Of a stretch of 64,000 bases of DNA, positions 1 to 9,471 are shown in pieces (within the stretch, counting starts at the first letter, position 1; each line of letters opens with the position of its first letter). The position numbers and the translations under genes were made by a program. Origin of the DNA: Cryptomeria japonica (taxonomy: Eukaryota; Streptophyta; Pinopsida; Cupressales; Cupressaceae); the NCBI RefSeq assembly GCF_030272615.1, contig NC_081408.1, positions 607,482,173 to 607,546,172 of the forward strand, given 5' to 3'. The notes below the pieces were generated by a model. That model saw only the letters and a list, made by a program, of their open reading frames with translations, had not been told where the DNA came from and did no database searches.

Positions 1-475
1 CAACAACACATATCATTTCTGTAGGAGTGATCTCATATGACGGAATCAGCAGGTTGTCAACCAGGAACTCATAACAGGTCTCATTTTGCGGTAGGTCAAT
101 GAGTGAAGCAATTGTAACCATGGCATCAGCAGCGCGATTCTGTTCTCTTGGTATCTGCTCAAACTCTATCTTTGCAAAGTGCAGTTTCAGATTATCTACC
201 AGTTGTTTGTAAGGCATTAGCTTTTCATCTTTTGTTTGATAATCATCAGTTGCTTGACGGATGACAAGTTGAGAATCGCCAAAAACACGAAGTTCTTGGA
301 TCTTCCACTGAACTGCTATTCTTAACCCCGTTGTTAATGCCTCGTATTCCGCTATATTGTTGGTGCAAGGAAATGATAAGCGGTATGACTTTGGTATGGA
401 ATCGCCTTGGGGAGTTATAAAGAGTATACCCGCTCCTGCCCCATGCTGTGTGTATGAGCCATCAAAGTATAGTTG
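1..475 (-). pseudogene. Tat-1 archaeal-type RNase H (aRNH), downstream of a stop codon
   Basis: The reading frame of gag-pol continues unbroken through 1-475 after a single TGA at 476-478. It begins with an LYFDGS motif, the first catalytic Asp region of plant aRNH domains. It then shows the typical NNIAEYEA segment (catalytic Glu), a GDSQLV segment (catalytic Asp), and an NRAADAM segment near the end, followed by a linker. In Tat elements this second RNase H is thought to compensate for the degenerate first one. The frame is still open at base 1, so integrase presumably follows. The stop replaces the Trp normally found just before the FDGS motif. Confidence 0.85.
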
Positions 476-3400
476 TCATGGCTTTGCAGGTGATATTGTT
501 AGAATGGACTCATCTGGAAATTCTGACTGTAGAGGAACATCATCTATCATGGGAGCGTCTGCCAGTTGATCTGCAATGGCTTGTCCTTTTATGGCTTTTC
601 TGTCCACGTATTCAATGTCGAATTCACTCAAAATCATTACCCACTTGGCCAGTCGCCCAGTAAGTGTAGCTTTGTTGAGCAGATATTTTAGTGGATCAAT
701 TCTGGCAATCAACTTGGTCTTGTGAGTGAGCATATAATGTCGTAATTTTTGTGAAGTGAAGACCACAGCGAGACATGCACGCTCAATTGGTGTGTAGTTC
801 AGCTCATATCCCACCAATGTGCGACTGATATAGTAGACTGCTTTTTCCTTGCCATCAGATATTTGCTGTGCCAGTAGTGCTCCCAGTGCTGTTGGAGTAG
901 CTGATATGTAAAGTAGCAATGGTTGATCCGGAATTGGTGGCATCAAAACTGGCGGGTTCAAAAGATAGTCTTTAAGTGCCTGAAAAGCCTGTTGACAGTT
1001 CTCGTCCCATTTGAACTTAATGTTTTTGTGTAGCAGGTGCTGGAAAGGATTACACTTATCTGCAAGTTGTGCTATGAATCTTCGTATGGACTGGAGTCTC
1101 CCTTGTAAAGACCGAAGTTGACTGATATTCTTGGGTGGCGGCATGTCCAAGATAGCCTTGACTTTTGCTGGATCCGCTTCTATTCCTCTTTTAGACACAA
1201 TGAATCCTAGGAGCTTCCCGGAGGTTACTCCAAAGACACATTTCTTTGGATTTAATCTTACCTTGTATTTTTCCAGCCTATCAAAAGCAACTGAAAGTAT
1301 GTCCAAGTGTGTATTTCTGTCTATTGATTTAACCAAAAGGTCGTCGACATAATCTTCCACCTTTACATGCATGAGATCATGGAAGATAGTAGTCATGGCT
1401 CGTTGATACGTGGCACCTGCATTTTTTAGCCCAAAGGGCATGACATTCCAGCAGAAGGTTCCCCATGGACAAGTGAATGATGTTTTATGTTGATCTTTAG
1501 GTGCGATCCTGATCTGATTATATCCCGAGAATCCATCCATTAAAGATAACATCGCATGGCCTACTGTGAGATCAACAATTAAATCAATGTTTGGTAATGG
1601 GAAATCGTCCTTCGGACAAGCCTTGTTGATATCCCTGAAGTCTGTACATATTCGGATGCTGCAATCTGGTTTGCTAACAGGTACTAAGTTGGAAATCCAT
1701 TCGGGATAATCAATTGGGCGTATGAATCCGACATCTAGTAATTTCTCCAGCTCTGCCTTGACTAGCAATGCCACCTGTGGATGCATTTTCCTCAATTTCT
1801 GTTTTACTAGTTTTGCCCCCGGTTTGACTGTTAAATGATGCATTACTAACTCGGGGTCTAGTCCAGGCATATCAGCATAAGACCATGCGAAGTTGACTTG
1901 TCGTTCCTTAAAGAAGCTTATGAATTTTGCTCTCTCGGCCTCTGTCAATGATTGAGCCAAAAATATGTTGTGTGGAACCTCTGCTGTACCAATGTTTGTC
2001 TTTATAGTCTCCTCTACCAACATGGATGATTTTTCCTCGTATGATGCTGGGAGAATGTCAAGCCTTCCATCTTCGGGCGCCTCAGAGAGGTTTTCACCCT
2101 CAGATACGTCCTTTCTTTTTACTTTTTTAGAGTCAGAGAGCGCCACAGTGTGGTTTTCGCCATAAGACCCTTGTTTTGTCTTTATTTTCACATTTTTGCG
2201 ACTAGAAGGCCCGACACCCTCACCAAAGTATGCCATGTTATTTAGCTCTATGGCGTATCCTGCTTTATGGTCTCCAAGAGGAAGATCATCGCGAATGCCA
2301 AGATAATCAACAATAGCTTCGTCATTTTGAAATGTATCAATCTGTGGTGGTCCATCCTGATCCCAGTCAATGAGTTGGGGGTGAACGAGGGGAAGGTCTT
2401 TAGTGTTTTTAGAGTCCGCAAGGCTAATAGTGAAGATGTGGTTATATTCAGGTATGTCAAGGTAGTCATCGAGGTCGTCAATGGCACTCTCCTCATCAGT
2501 GTCGATCGTGAGTGAGTCCAAATTATCATCACTAGTAGCACCCTCAGGGACAGGTGTCCTCATCCTATGTGATCCTGACCTAGGGCCCTGAAACGAAGCT
2601 TGTGCGGGATCCTTATGGGTCGGTTCTTGACCAACTCTAAATTTCTTGTAAAACTCCTCCTCCTCTGTAGGTTCATCTGGCTCTCTAAATGTCTCATTAA
2701 GTTCATAGTCGCTGGAGGATTTGTCTGAACCCCATTCCCACTCATTGGAGTCTGTGGAATAATTATCCTCTTGTTGAACTTCAGCCACTTTGACTCGCCA
2801 TATCTGTTTTGTTCTCTTGTTTTGAATCTTGGGATTTAGAAAACCAAGCCCCTTAGAGCGTTCCCTTCTTGTAGTTAGCTCAGGTTGTAGAGGCTCCATG
2901 ACACCTTCTTTGCGTAGTCCGAGAGGACTTTTTCCATCATACCCGAATCTCTGCAGAATTTTGAAACCTTTACCATAGTTTTCACAGGGTATTATAATTT
3001 GATCATGTGTATCATCTTCAGCGTCCTTATATAGCATTTTATATAAACTTTCTTCCTCTAGTTCGCCCCATTTTTGAAAGACGGTAGGATCCCATTTGAG
3101 GAGCATGATGGAGATTTGCTTATTAGGATGTGGTCTCCCATATTCCTTGGGGGAGTTCATGACTTGTCGTAAGAACATTGTTTGATTCAGAGTGTATTCT
3201 CCCATGCCTTTGTCTTGAAACTTGGCTCTAAGTTCACCTTGTTTGGATGTCGAGGGCTTTAATGACTCAGGATCAATATATGCTGAAGAAGGAGTAGCCT
3301 CACGATTGCTGGGAATGATAATCTCAGTATGTGATCTCAAGTTATTGCAATATATGAATGGATTTGGATCACCATTGACCGTTACCTCGACTCCATTATG

Positions 3401-6208
3401 AGGAAATTTTATGCACTGATGGTACGTTGATGGGACTGCCCTCATTTCATGAATCCACGGACGTCCTAGCAATATGTTATACGTGAGGTCTAGATCCAGG
3501 ACTTGACAAATCACGTCCTTTGTGACTGGCCCTATTCTTAGTGGTAAGATGACTGTGCCCTTGGACGAACGCTCTTCATCATCATAAGCCTTAATAGTGA
3601 TTTGGTTTGTAGCATTCACAGCTTTGTCAGAATATCCCAATTGTCTGATGGTGCTCAATGTACAAATATTAAGACCTGCTCCTCCATCTATCAGGACTCG
3701 TTTTATTCGGTGTTTATGTATGAAGGCTTCAATATGTAGAGGTGCATTGTGAGGCTGACTTATGGAGGCGTCATCAGCTTCTGTGAATGTGAGGGAGTGT
3801 GGAACGGATAAGTATCCCACCATGGCTTGAAACTGATCCACGTTCAGATCCGTAGGGACAGCAGTATCTCTCAAGGTTTTGTCAAGGACAGCTTTATGTG
3901 CAGGAGATATACGTAAGAGCTCAAGAATAGAGATGAGTGCGGGTGTTTTCCCTAATTGCTCTACAAGATCGTACTCAGGCTTAGTTGACGAAAGATTGGT
4001 ATTCTTAGTAGAGGTACCTGGCAATGTGATCTTACCTCGACGGGTTGTAACATGACATTCAGAGGTAGCTTCGGATGAAGATCCCACACCTTTTAGGACA
4101 ATTTTAGGTCGTTGAGGAGGATTCTCAGGATTTTTATTTTTGATAGTAATGGTAGAAATATGATTGTCCATTGAGATGTGATTAATAGTGGAATCATAAT
4201 TGTAAGATGTTCTGGTGTAATTGGCTTGATCATCTGTGACTTTGCCTTTTCCCTTGTCATGTTTCGGGAATGGTTCCTTAAACACCTCATGCTCTTGGTT
4301 AGATGAATGTCCCTCAATCTCAATATCTCCTCTGTCAATGAGATCTTGTACAATGTTTTTCAATCGATGGCAATTACTTGTCTTGTGACCCTTGCTCTTA
4401 TGAAATTCACAATATTCATCATCATTCCACCAATTCGGTTTTACCTTTGGTTCATATGGAGGAAAATCTGGGACCGTGATCACTTTGTTTGCTACAAGCT
4501 TCTTGAATATTGATTCAAGTGGTTCTCCCAATGGAGTGTACTTCCTTCGTGGTTTAGCAGCCGTTTGATTGTTTACTTGATTGTTGGTAGAATTTGATCC
4601 AGAAAAGATGAACTTTGGTCTCACTGTGTTAGCATCAACAACACCATCATTAATTGTGTTCTTGTTCTTGTTCCAAAACTTTGGTTTGTCCTTTCCCTTA
4701 AAGTCCTCTTTGTTTTCTTTGAATAGTTTGATAACTCCTTGTTCAATCAGGACCTTTTCTGTTGCTAAGCCCTTTTCAATGACATCCTTAAATGTAGACA
4801 AACAAGCTTTTCTGAGATCATAACCAATAGCCTTGTTAACATTTTGTGTGAACATTTCCACCATTTGTTTTTGCGGGATTTCACAAGAGCATCTGCTAGC
4901 TAAGTTTCTCCATCTTTGTAAAAATGACGCAAAAGATTCTCCTTCTTTTTGTTTCGTATTGCACAAGGTAGTAACTGAGACATTTGTTTCAATGTTGTAA
5001 GAGAAATGCTGAATGAATGCCTCTGCTAAGTCACCCCATGACTTAATACCAGGAGGTAATTGAGAAAACCATTCCATCGCTTGATCTCCTAAGCTCTGTG
5101 GGAACAACCTCATTAAGTATGTTTCTTCTGCCGCTACCTCAATGCAAGCTGTGAAGAATTGTCTTATGTGTGCCTTGGGGTCTCCTCTCCCTCTATATTT
5201 GTCAAATTTCGGTGTTGCAAAGTGCGGAGGAAACGGAGGCATTGGAATGCTCTTATCAAAGGGATAAGGGCATATATCTCTCATAGTATATGTGGGTTTT
5301 GATGTGCCCATGTCTTCCACTTTCTTTTGTAGATCTCTAATTTGTTGCTCCAAATTATTTTTGGGAGGAGACTGATTTCTTGTAGCATATCCCATGTTTG
5401 AAACACCCATTTGAGGAGGAGCTTGTTGCATGTATGGATGATACTGATCGTAGACATGTCCATATGGAGGTCGATATTGTTGCGACATGTATGGAGCACT
5501 TGGCATAATTTCTTGTTGAGGGACCCCATATCTGTTTTGTGTATATAAACCATATTCAATGGGCCTTTCATTTTCCATTGTGTTGCCCCCAATTTTGGCA
5601 TGAGGTCTTCTTGTGTCAAAATTTTGAGGAAGTCCTTGATTATCCATTTGTCTTGGTTGACCCATATCTTGAGCATGTGTTTGAACATAAGGCCTCCATG
5701 ATGGTCTTTGAGTGTAAGTATCATGCATTTGAGCTTGTGTATGTGGGATTGCTGGTTTCTGAAGCAAAACTGATGGTGATTCCGGCATCATATTATTTGG
5801 TCCTCCACCATTAGGTTGAGTTTGTTGTGAAGGTCTACTTTCCATAAGTTGAGATAAGTCAAAATCATGTGGTATTTTAGCTCCACTTTGTGCCATCATG
5901 TTTAGAAAGTATTGACGATCTCTCCTCATTATCTCTTCAACCAATCTATTGAATTGAGGATCCCTTATAGATTCTTGTATGTCTGCTGATAGTATTGAAG
6001 AATTGTCCACATTATCATTGTGTGTAGCGTTGTGTATAGCGTTTGCGCTTTCCATATTTGGATTGTGTCTATAAACATTCATGTCTGGTAATGTAGTGTG
6101 CTCAGGATTGTAGAAGACATCATTGTCATACTCATAAGAACTCATGTTTACGGACCCTTGAGCTTCTTTAGCTTTTCTCCTAGATTTCTGAAGACGGGTT
6201 TCAACCAT
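476..6208 (-). CDS. Tat-1 Gag-Pol polyprotein (gag, protease, G-patch, RT, RNase H)
   Basis: One open frame of 1910 codons starting at ATG 6206-6208. Residues 1-300 are Gln/Pro/Met-rich. A retrotransposon Gag core spans about 330-500. A zinc-knuckle-like CX2HX4HX4C motif lies near 600-613. The aspartic protease has an LIDGGAGLN active site near 839-847, the DGG form rather than DSG/DTG. A G-patch-like block is at about 1078-1107 and a Glu/Asp-rich linker at about 1150-1250. RT covers about 1420-1680 with YVDD at 1620-1623, and RNase H about 1760-1890. The first RNase H lacks the usual N-terminal catalytic Asp (ISATPTALGALL). The frame ends at TGA 476-478, exactly before the aRNH domain with which it is in frame. 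An open frame of this length suggests a recent insertion. Confidence 0.93.
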   Translation of the reverse strand: MVETRLQKSRRKAKEAQGSVNMSSYEYDNDVFYNPEHTTLPDMNVYRHNPNMESANAIHNATHNDNVDNSSILSADIQESIRDPQFNRLVEEIMRRDRQYFLNMMAQSGAKIPHDFDLSQLMESRPSQQTQPNGGGPNNMMPESPSVLLQKPAIPHTQAQMHDTYTQRPSWRPYVQTHAQDMGQPRQMDNQGLPQNFDTRRPHAKIGGNTMENERPIEYGLYTQNRYGVPQQEIMPSAPYMSQQYRPPYGHVYDQYHPYMQQAPPQMGVSNMGYATRNQSPPKNNLEQQIRDLQKKVEDMGTSKPTYTMRDICPYPFDKSIPMPPFPPHFATPKFDKYRGRGDPKAHIRQFFTACIEVAAEETYLMRLFPQSLGDQAMEWFSQLPPGIKSWGDLAEAFIQHFSYNIETNVSVTTLCNTKQKEGESFASFLQRWRNLASRCSCEIPQKQMVEMFTQNVNKAIGYDLRKACLSTFKDVIEKGLATEKVLIEQGVIKLFKENKEDFKGKDKPKFWNKNKNTINDGVVDANTVRPKFIFSGSNSTNNQVNNQTAAKPRRKYTPLGEPLESIFKKLVANKVITVPDFPPYEPKVKPNWWNDDEYCEFHKSKGHKTSNCHRLKNIVQDLIDRGDIEIEGHSSNQEHEVFKEPFPKHDKGKGKVTDDQANYTRTSYNYDSTINHISMDNHISTITIKNKNPENPPQRPKIVLKGVGSSSEATSECHVTTRRGKITLPGTSTKNTNLSSTKPEYDLVEQLGKTPALISILELLRISPAHKAVLDKTLRDTAVPTDLNVDQFQAMVGYLSVPHSLTFTEADDASISQPHNAPLHIEAFIHKHRIKRVLIDGGAGLNICTLSTIRQLGYSDKAVNATNQITIKAYDDEERSSKGTVILPLRIGPVTKDVICQVLDLDLTYNILLGRPWIHEMRAVPSTYHQCIKFPHNGVEVTVNGDPNPFIYCNNLRSHTEIIIPSNREATPSSAYIDPESLKPSTSKQGELRAKFQDKGMGEYTLNQTMFLRQVMNSPKEYGRPHPNKQISIMLLKWDPTVFQKWGELEEESLYKMLYKDAEDDTHDQIIIPCENYGKGFKILQRFGYDGKSPLGLRKEGVMEPLQPELTTRRERSKGLGFLNPKIQNKRTKQIWRVKVAEVQQEDNYSTDSNEWEWGSDKSSSDYELNETFREPDEPTEEEEFYKKFRVGQEPTHKDPAQASFQGPRSGSHRMRTPVPEGATSDDNLDSLTIDTDEESAIDDLDDYLDIPEYNHIFTISLADSKNTKDLPLVHPQLIDWDQDGPPQIDTFQNDEAIVDYLGIRDDLPLGDHKAGYAIELNNMAYFGEGVGPSSRKNVKIKTKQGSYGENHTVALSDSKKVKRKDVSEGENLSEAPEDGRLDILPASYEEKSSMLVEETIKTNIGTAEVPHNIFLAQSLTEAERAKFISFFKERQVNFAWSYADMPGLDPELVMHHLTVKPGAKLVKQKLRKMHPQVALLVKAELEKLLDVGFIRPIDYPEWISNLVPVSKPDCSIRICTDFRDINKACPKDDFPLPNIDLIVDLTVGHAMLSLMDGFSGYNQIRIAPKDQHKTSFTCPWGTFCWNVMPFGLKNAGATYQRAMTTIFHDLMHVKVEDYVDDLLVKSIDRNTHLDILSVAFDRLEKYKVRLNPKKCVFGVTSGKLLGFIVSKRGIEADPAKVKAILDMPPPKNISQLRSLQGRLQSIRRFIAQLADKCNPFQHLLHKNIKFKWDENCQQAFQALKDYLLNPPVLMPPIPDQPLLLYISATPTALGALLAQQISDGKEKAVYYISRTLVGYELNYTPIERACLAVVFTSQKLRHYMLTHKTKLIARIDPLKYLLNKATLTGRLAKWVMILSEFDIEYVDRKAIKGQAIADQLADAPMIDDVPLQSEFPDESILTISPAKP

Positions 6209-6701
6209 GAACTAGGTGTTAGACCAATATGTGAGAGACTTAGACGAAAATGACAAGAGTATGTAAGACCAAGAGTTGTATGGAGTGTAAATGAATCTGA
6301 AGTTTACTTGCAATGTCCAAAGTGTAAGACCAAGTATGTATGTTGTAGAGTAGGTGTGACTTCCAAAGAGAGGATAGTTTCTCTTGATGAGGTAAGCTGA
6401 CCTTGACTCTAAGTAAGACCAAATGAGACCCAAAGGTAAGAAACCTTGATGAGGGACCACTTAGCAAAGTGTTGTAGTATGTAGTGTGTTGACAAAGTAT
6501 AGTGAGGACAAGCAAGTGACCTTTTGACTCAAGTTTAGACAAGTATGAATGTAAAATGAGGTATGAAGCAATGATGGACTGTGTAAGACCTTAGAACAGG
6601 CTGAATGCTAGATGAAATCTGAAGAGACAACCTAGGAAGCTCAAGTGTGCCGAAACTGATTTTCTTTTGTTTGTTGGACTGTTAAACTTTTCAAATCCTG
6701 A

Positions 6702-6958
6702 CACAGACGCCTCTGTATACTTCACAGACGCGGTTTTAATACACAGACGCTATTCTGTTTGACACAAACGTGGTTCTGAGATTTCCTGTTGATGTTTGCT
6801 AAGACTGTAACAGTTTTTGCAATTGTGGACACAGACGCGCCTGTATACTTCACAGACGCGATTTCCAGACACAGACGTGTCTCTGTTCGACACAGACGCC
6901 GATAAAAACACAGACGCGTTTATCAGACACAGACGTGGTTTTAACAGACACAGACGCG
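6702..6958 (-). repeat. First array of the CACAGACGCG motif (11 units)
   Basis: Eleven copies of a 10-bp motif, plus-strand consensus CACAGACGCG (transcript sense CGCGTCTGTG), first at 6702-6711 and last at 6949-6958. Variants end in CC, CT, TG or GT; one copy is CACAAACGTG. Spacers are irregular, mostly about 10-20 bases and unrelated, so this is a recurring site rather than a plain tandem duplication. Confidence 0.85.
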
Positions 6959-8172
6959 TTTCTGTAACCTTAGTGCAATCTTTCCTATCTGTGAATTTGT
7001 TTTGCTGTGACCAAATCTGATTTTTCGACTGTTTTTCGTGACAAGAGGACACAGTGTTGATGACCCAATGTTTGCAGACTGTTTAGACTCCAAAAAGTGT
7101 GTTGTTTGATGTAAAAAGTTTTTGCATACACTTGAAGACACAAAAGACACAATGTTTTGCTGTTTTGTCTTGATTGTTTGAATGTTTATCATAAGTCAAG
7201 CACAATTCTTATGGCTGGCCAGGACAATAATTGTTGATCCCACATGGGGTTTTACCCCCGAGGCTACGCTATTCAGAGCGGATACTTAGATGCTTGACCT
7301 CACTGGCTCCACCCTCGGCACTCACTTCTCGGGTCAGCCAAGCATCAGTCCCCATGAAAACTCCCCATGGCGAACTTTGTATCTCTACTAAGAACCGTAT
7401 GTGTGTGGGCCGCTACCAGAGGTCCGACCTCCTGCCTCAACAACTAGAAGGATTTGGGCATCTAAAACAATGAGGTACTAGTAAGGGCATCCGCTCGTGT
7501 GGCCATACATGCGGCACTTTCAGCTCTGTAAATACAGAAGGCTCCCAGCCGGTAGGGGTTACGCCCTACAAATGATCAAATAAATTTGATCAAACGGGTT
7601 TATGGGGAGACATAGTGTCGGTATGAACTAATCAGCACACGTTATTCATAGTTTTCACCATGAATACATTTGATTATAGTGGCTTGGAAGAAGATGGCTT
7701 TTCTTTTGCTACCACTTGGGTCGTTCTCTTCTCACTAGTAGTCCTAATGACCACACGGGAAGACAGGCCCTCTAAAGAATAAACAAAAAGAGCCTATTGC
7801 TCAAGACACAAAAGACAATGGTTCAATTTTAGTGCACCAATTGAAGTGTTTGCTAAGCTATGGAGACAAGGCACACAAATAAAATTACAAAACCCTAGCT
7901 AAGGCCCTGCAACAAAATTGTTAGTAGTTTGGGTTGTTTCAAATGATAACCCCTTCTTGCAAGCACACAAGTTAGGTAAATTTTAAGAAAACCCAAAAAG
8001 ACTTTGTGAAAAGGGGCCTTCAACAAAACGTATTTGCCTCCAAAGCAAGCTGCACAAACCAGGTTAGCTAGATCTGCAAAGGTTAGCCAAAAATAAACCA
8101 GATCTAAAACCCTAAGTACAAAATCCGAAAAGCCGAATCGAAAAACTTGAAAAAATTTTGCAAAACAGAATG

Positions 8173-8410
8173 CACAGACGCTGTTATACCAGACACAGAC
8201 GCGTCTGTCCGACACAGACGCGGTTATGTGATTCGCAGACGTGATTTCAGAACACAGATGCCTTTTTATTCTGCAGACGCGATCAGATGGTTCACAGACG
8301 TGACTTTCGGAAACCTGCAAAAATAGAAAATGACAGAAACACAGACGCGATAAAAGATATCACAGACGCCTCTGAAATACAAAAACGCGATCCGAACACT
8401 CGCAGACGCG
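8173..8410 (-). repeat. Second array of the CACAGACGCG motif (11 units)
   Basis: A second run of about eleven copies of the same motif and variants (CGCAGACGTG, CACAGATGCC, TGCAGACGCG, CAAAAACGCG), between the primer site and the central leader block. It mirrors the array at 6702-6958, so the two arrays bracket about 1.2 kb of leader. Confidence 0.83.
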
Positions 8411-8502
8411 GAAAAAACCTAAAATGTCATCGAAATCGTCCGATCTGCAACTTCAAAATGCAAAATCTGCAACAAAAAAATGTTAAATGCAAAGGGACAA
8501 GA

Positions 8503-8520
8503 GTCCCACCGGGCGTGCCA
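8503..8520 (-). other. Tat-1 primer-binding site
   Basis: On the minus strand the bases three positions after the LTR end read TGGCACGCCCGGTGGGAC. This begins with TGG, as expected for pairing with a tRNA 3' CCA end. The same tract is common next to 5' LTRs of Tat-type gypsy elements. I do not assign the tRNA. Confidence 0.75.
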
Positions 8521-8870
8521 AAATGTATATGGTGAAAATGGATAGCAATAAACAACAATATTGAAAGACTAAAATGGATTCAACCACCAAACCCTAGCCT
8601 AACAATGAACAAAGATCCACCATAACATATGAAGATAACCTAAGACAATGCAAAATAACTCAAAAATCACAAAGATTATACCATCACATGTCCACTAGGG
8701 TTTTGATCTCCATTCTTCCTATCTCCATTGATCTTGTTTGATATGCTTGCTCTCAGATTTTTTATGTGCACAAGAGCTCAATAAAGAACAGAATGTGGTT
8801 GCAAGTAGAATTGTAGTGTAGCTAAGTCCTCCAAAATTAGTCATTAGGGTTTGTCAATGAAGAAAGCATC

Positions 8871-8882
8871 TCCTTAAATAGA
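8871..8882 (-). promoter_or_regulatory. Candidate TATA box of the Tat-1 LTR
   Basis: On the minus strand the sequence reads TCTATTTAAGGA, a TATA-like element in the middle of the LTR, downstream of the AT-rich palindrome cluster. Position and orientation fit a U3 promoter. No transcript evidence is available. Confidence 0.45.
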
Positions 8883-9040
8883 AGACACAATAAGAAATGG
8901 AGGGTTAAGATTGAGAGGTGTAAAAAGGAGGTCGGCTAGGATTAGAGGGTAGGTATAAGAAATACCAAAATAATGAAAGAGGTAGGTAGTGTAGGAAATA
9001 AGAGATGAATGACATGTGTCATGTGTAGAAAAGGTTAATG

Positions 9041-9272
9041 AATTAATTAAATAAATAAAGATTTATTTAATTAATAGAAGAAGTAGGACAATTAAATAAA
9101 TAAAATATTTATTTAATTTAGGAAAGGGATAATTTAAATAAATAAATGTATTTATTTAAATGAGAAATAAGGCTAGAAGAGGATAAATGAATTAATTAAA
9201 TAAATAAAGATTTATTTAATTAATAGAAGAATTAGGCTTAGATAATTAAATAAATAAAATATTTATTTAATT
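9041..9272. repeat. Five AT-rich palindromes in tandem in the Tat-1 LTR
   Basis: Five near-perfect palindromes of about 29-35 bp at 9041-9075, 9090-9119, 9132-9161, 9190-9224 and 9244-9272. Each is built from ATTAAATAAATA on one side and TATTTATTTAAT on the other. The first and fourth are near-identical, as are the second and fifth. They fill the U3 part of the LTR and could form cruciforms or bind AT-hook or homeodomain-type proteins. Confidence 0.85.
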
Positions 9273-9298
9273 AGACATGACAATTTCGGGTGTCTACA

Positions 9299-9471
9299 GC
9301 TAGTAACTTGATAAATCCTTCCATCTTGTCAGTGTCAATGTCGGTGAAGTGCCTGCCAATGAAGTGCCTACTGATACACAACTAAACTAAAACATGAAGC
9401 CGAAACAAGATACCATTTTTCCATCAATGACAACATAGTGAAACCAATCGCTTGAGTGTCAATTTCCAACA
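9299..9471 (-). repeat. NA-1 3' LTR, surviving end fragment
   Basis: It matches the last part of NA-1's 5' LTR at about 35688-35851, with shared phrases such as CATCAATGACAACATAGTGA, and ends in CCAACA followed by the polypurine tract. The rest of this LTR lies left of Tat-1, outside the window, because Tat-1 inserted into it. Confidence 0.82.

Larger units (their letters stand above)
6209..8502 (-). other. Tat-1 untranslated leader between primer site and gag
   Basis: About 2.3 kb with no convincing protein. It holds two arrays of a 10-bp motif (6702-6958 and 8173-8410) around a central block. The central block, roughly 7225-7640, is visibly more GC-rich than its surroundings and contains many short self-complementary stretches. 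Short open frames here fall in several frames and match nothing I recognise. Long leaders are usual in Tat/Ogre elements. Confidence 0.75.
1..9298 (-). mobile_element. Tat-1: Ty3/gypsy Tat/Ogre-type retrotransposon, 3' end beyond window
   Basis: Read right to left: 5' LTR (8524-9298), primer site (8503-8520), 2.3-kb leader (6209-8502), gag-pol frame (476-6208) and archaeal-type RNase H (1-475). Integrase and 3' LTR lie beyond the left edge. The order protease, RT, RNase H, second RNase H is the hallmark of the Tat lineage. The element interrupts the 3' LTR of NA-1: bases 9299-9471, directly beside its LTR, match the end of NA-1's other LTR (about 35688-35851). It is therefore younger than NA-1. 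The target duplication cannot be checked because the left end is outside the window. Confidence 0.9.
8524..9298 (-). repeat. Tat-1 5' LTR (775 bp)
   Basis: On the minus strand it starts TGTAGACACC and ends TATACA, so it has the canonical TG...CA ends. The start is a common beginning for Tat-type LTRs. Its inner end is fixed by the primer site at 8503-8520 and its outer end by the resumption of NA-1 LTR sequence at 9299. The partner LTR is outside the window. Confidence 0.85.

Noticed and set aside
2248-2541. Overlapping alternative frames within Tat-1 gag-pol
   Set aside because: Shadow frames of the long polyprotein with unnatural composition.
7231-7473. 80-codon open frame in the Tat-1 leader, plus strand
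   Set aside because: Opposite to the element, no recognisable motif, lies in the GC-rich structured block where stops are rarer by chance.
7895-8320. 141-codon minus-strand frame in the Tat-1 leader containing RVCV-like repeats
   Set aside because: The peptide repeat comes from the 10-bp DNA motif, and other copies of the motif fall in different frames; no coding evidence.
6702-8410. Regularly recurring short motif that could suggest a CRISPR array
   Set aside because: Units are 10 bp with irregular short spacers, degenerate, and inside a plant retrotransposon leader; no cas genes and no 25-40 bp repeats.
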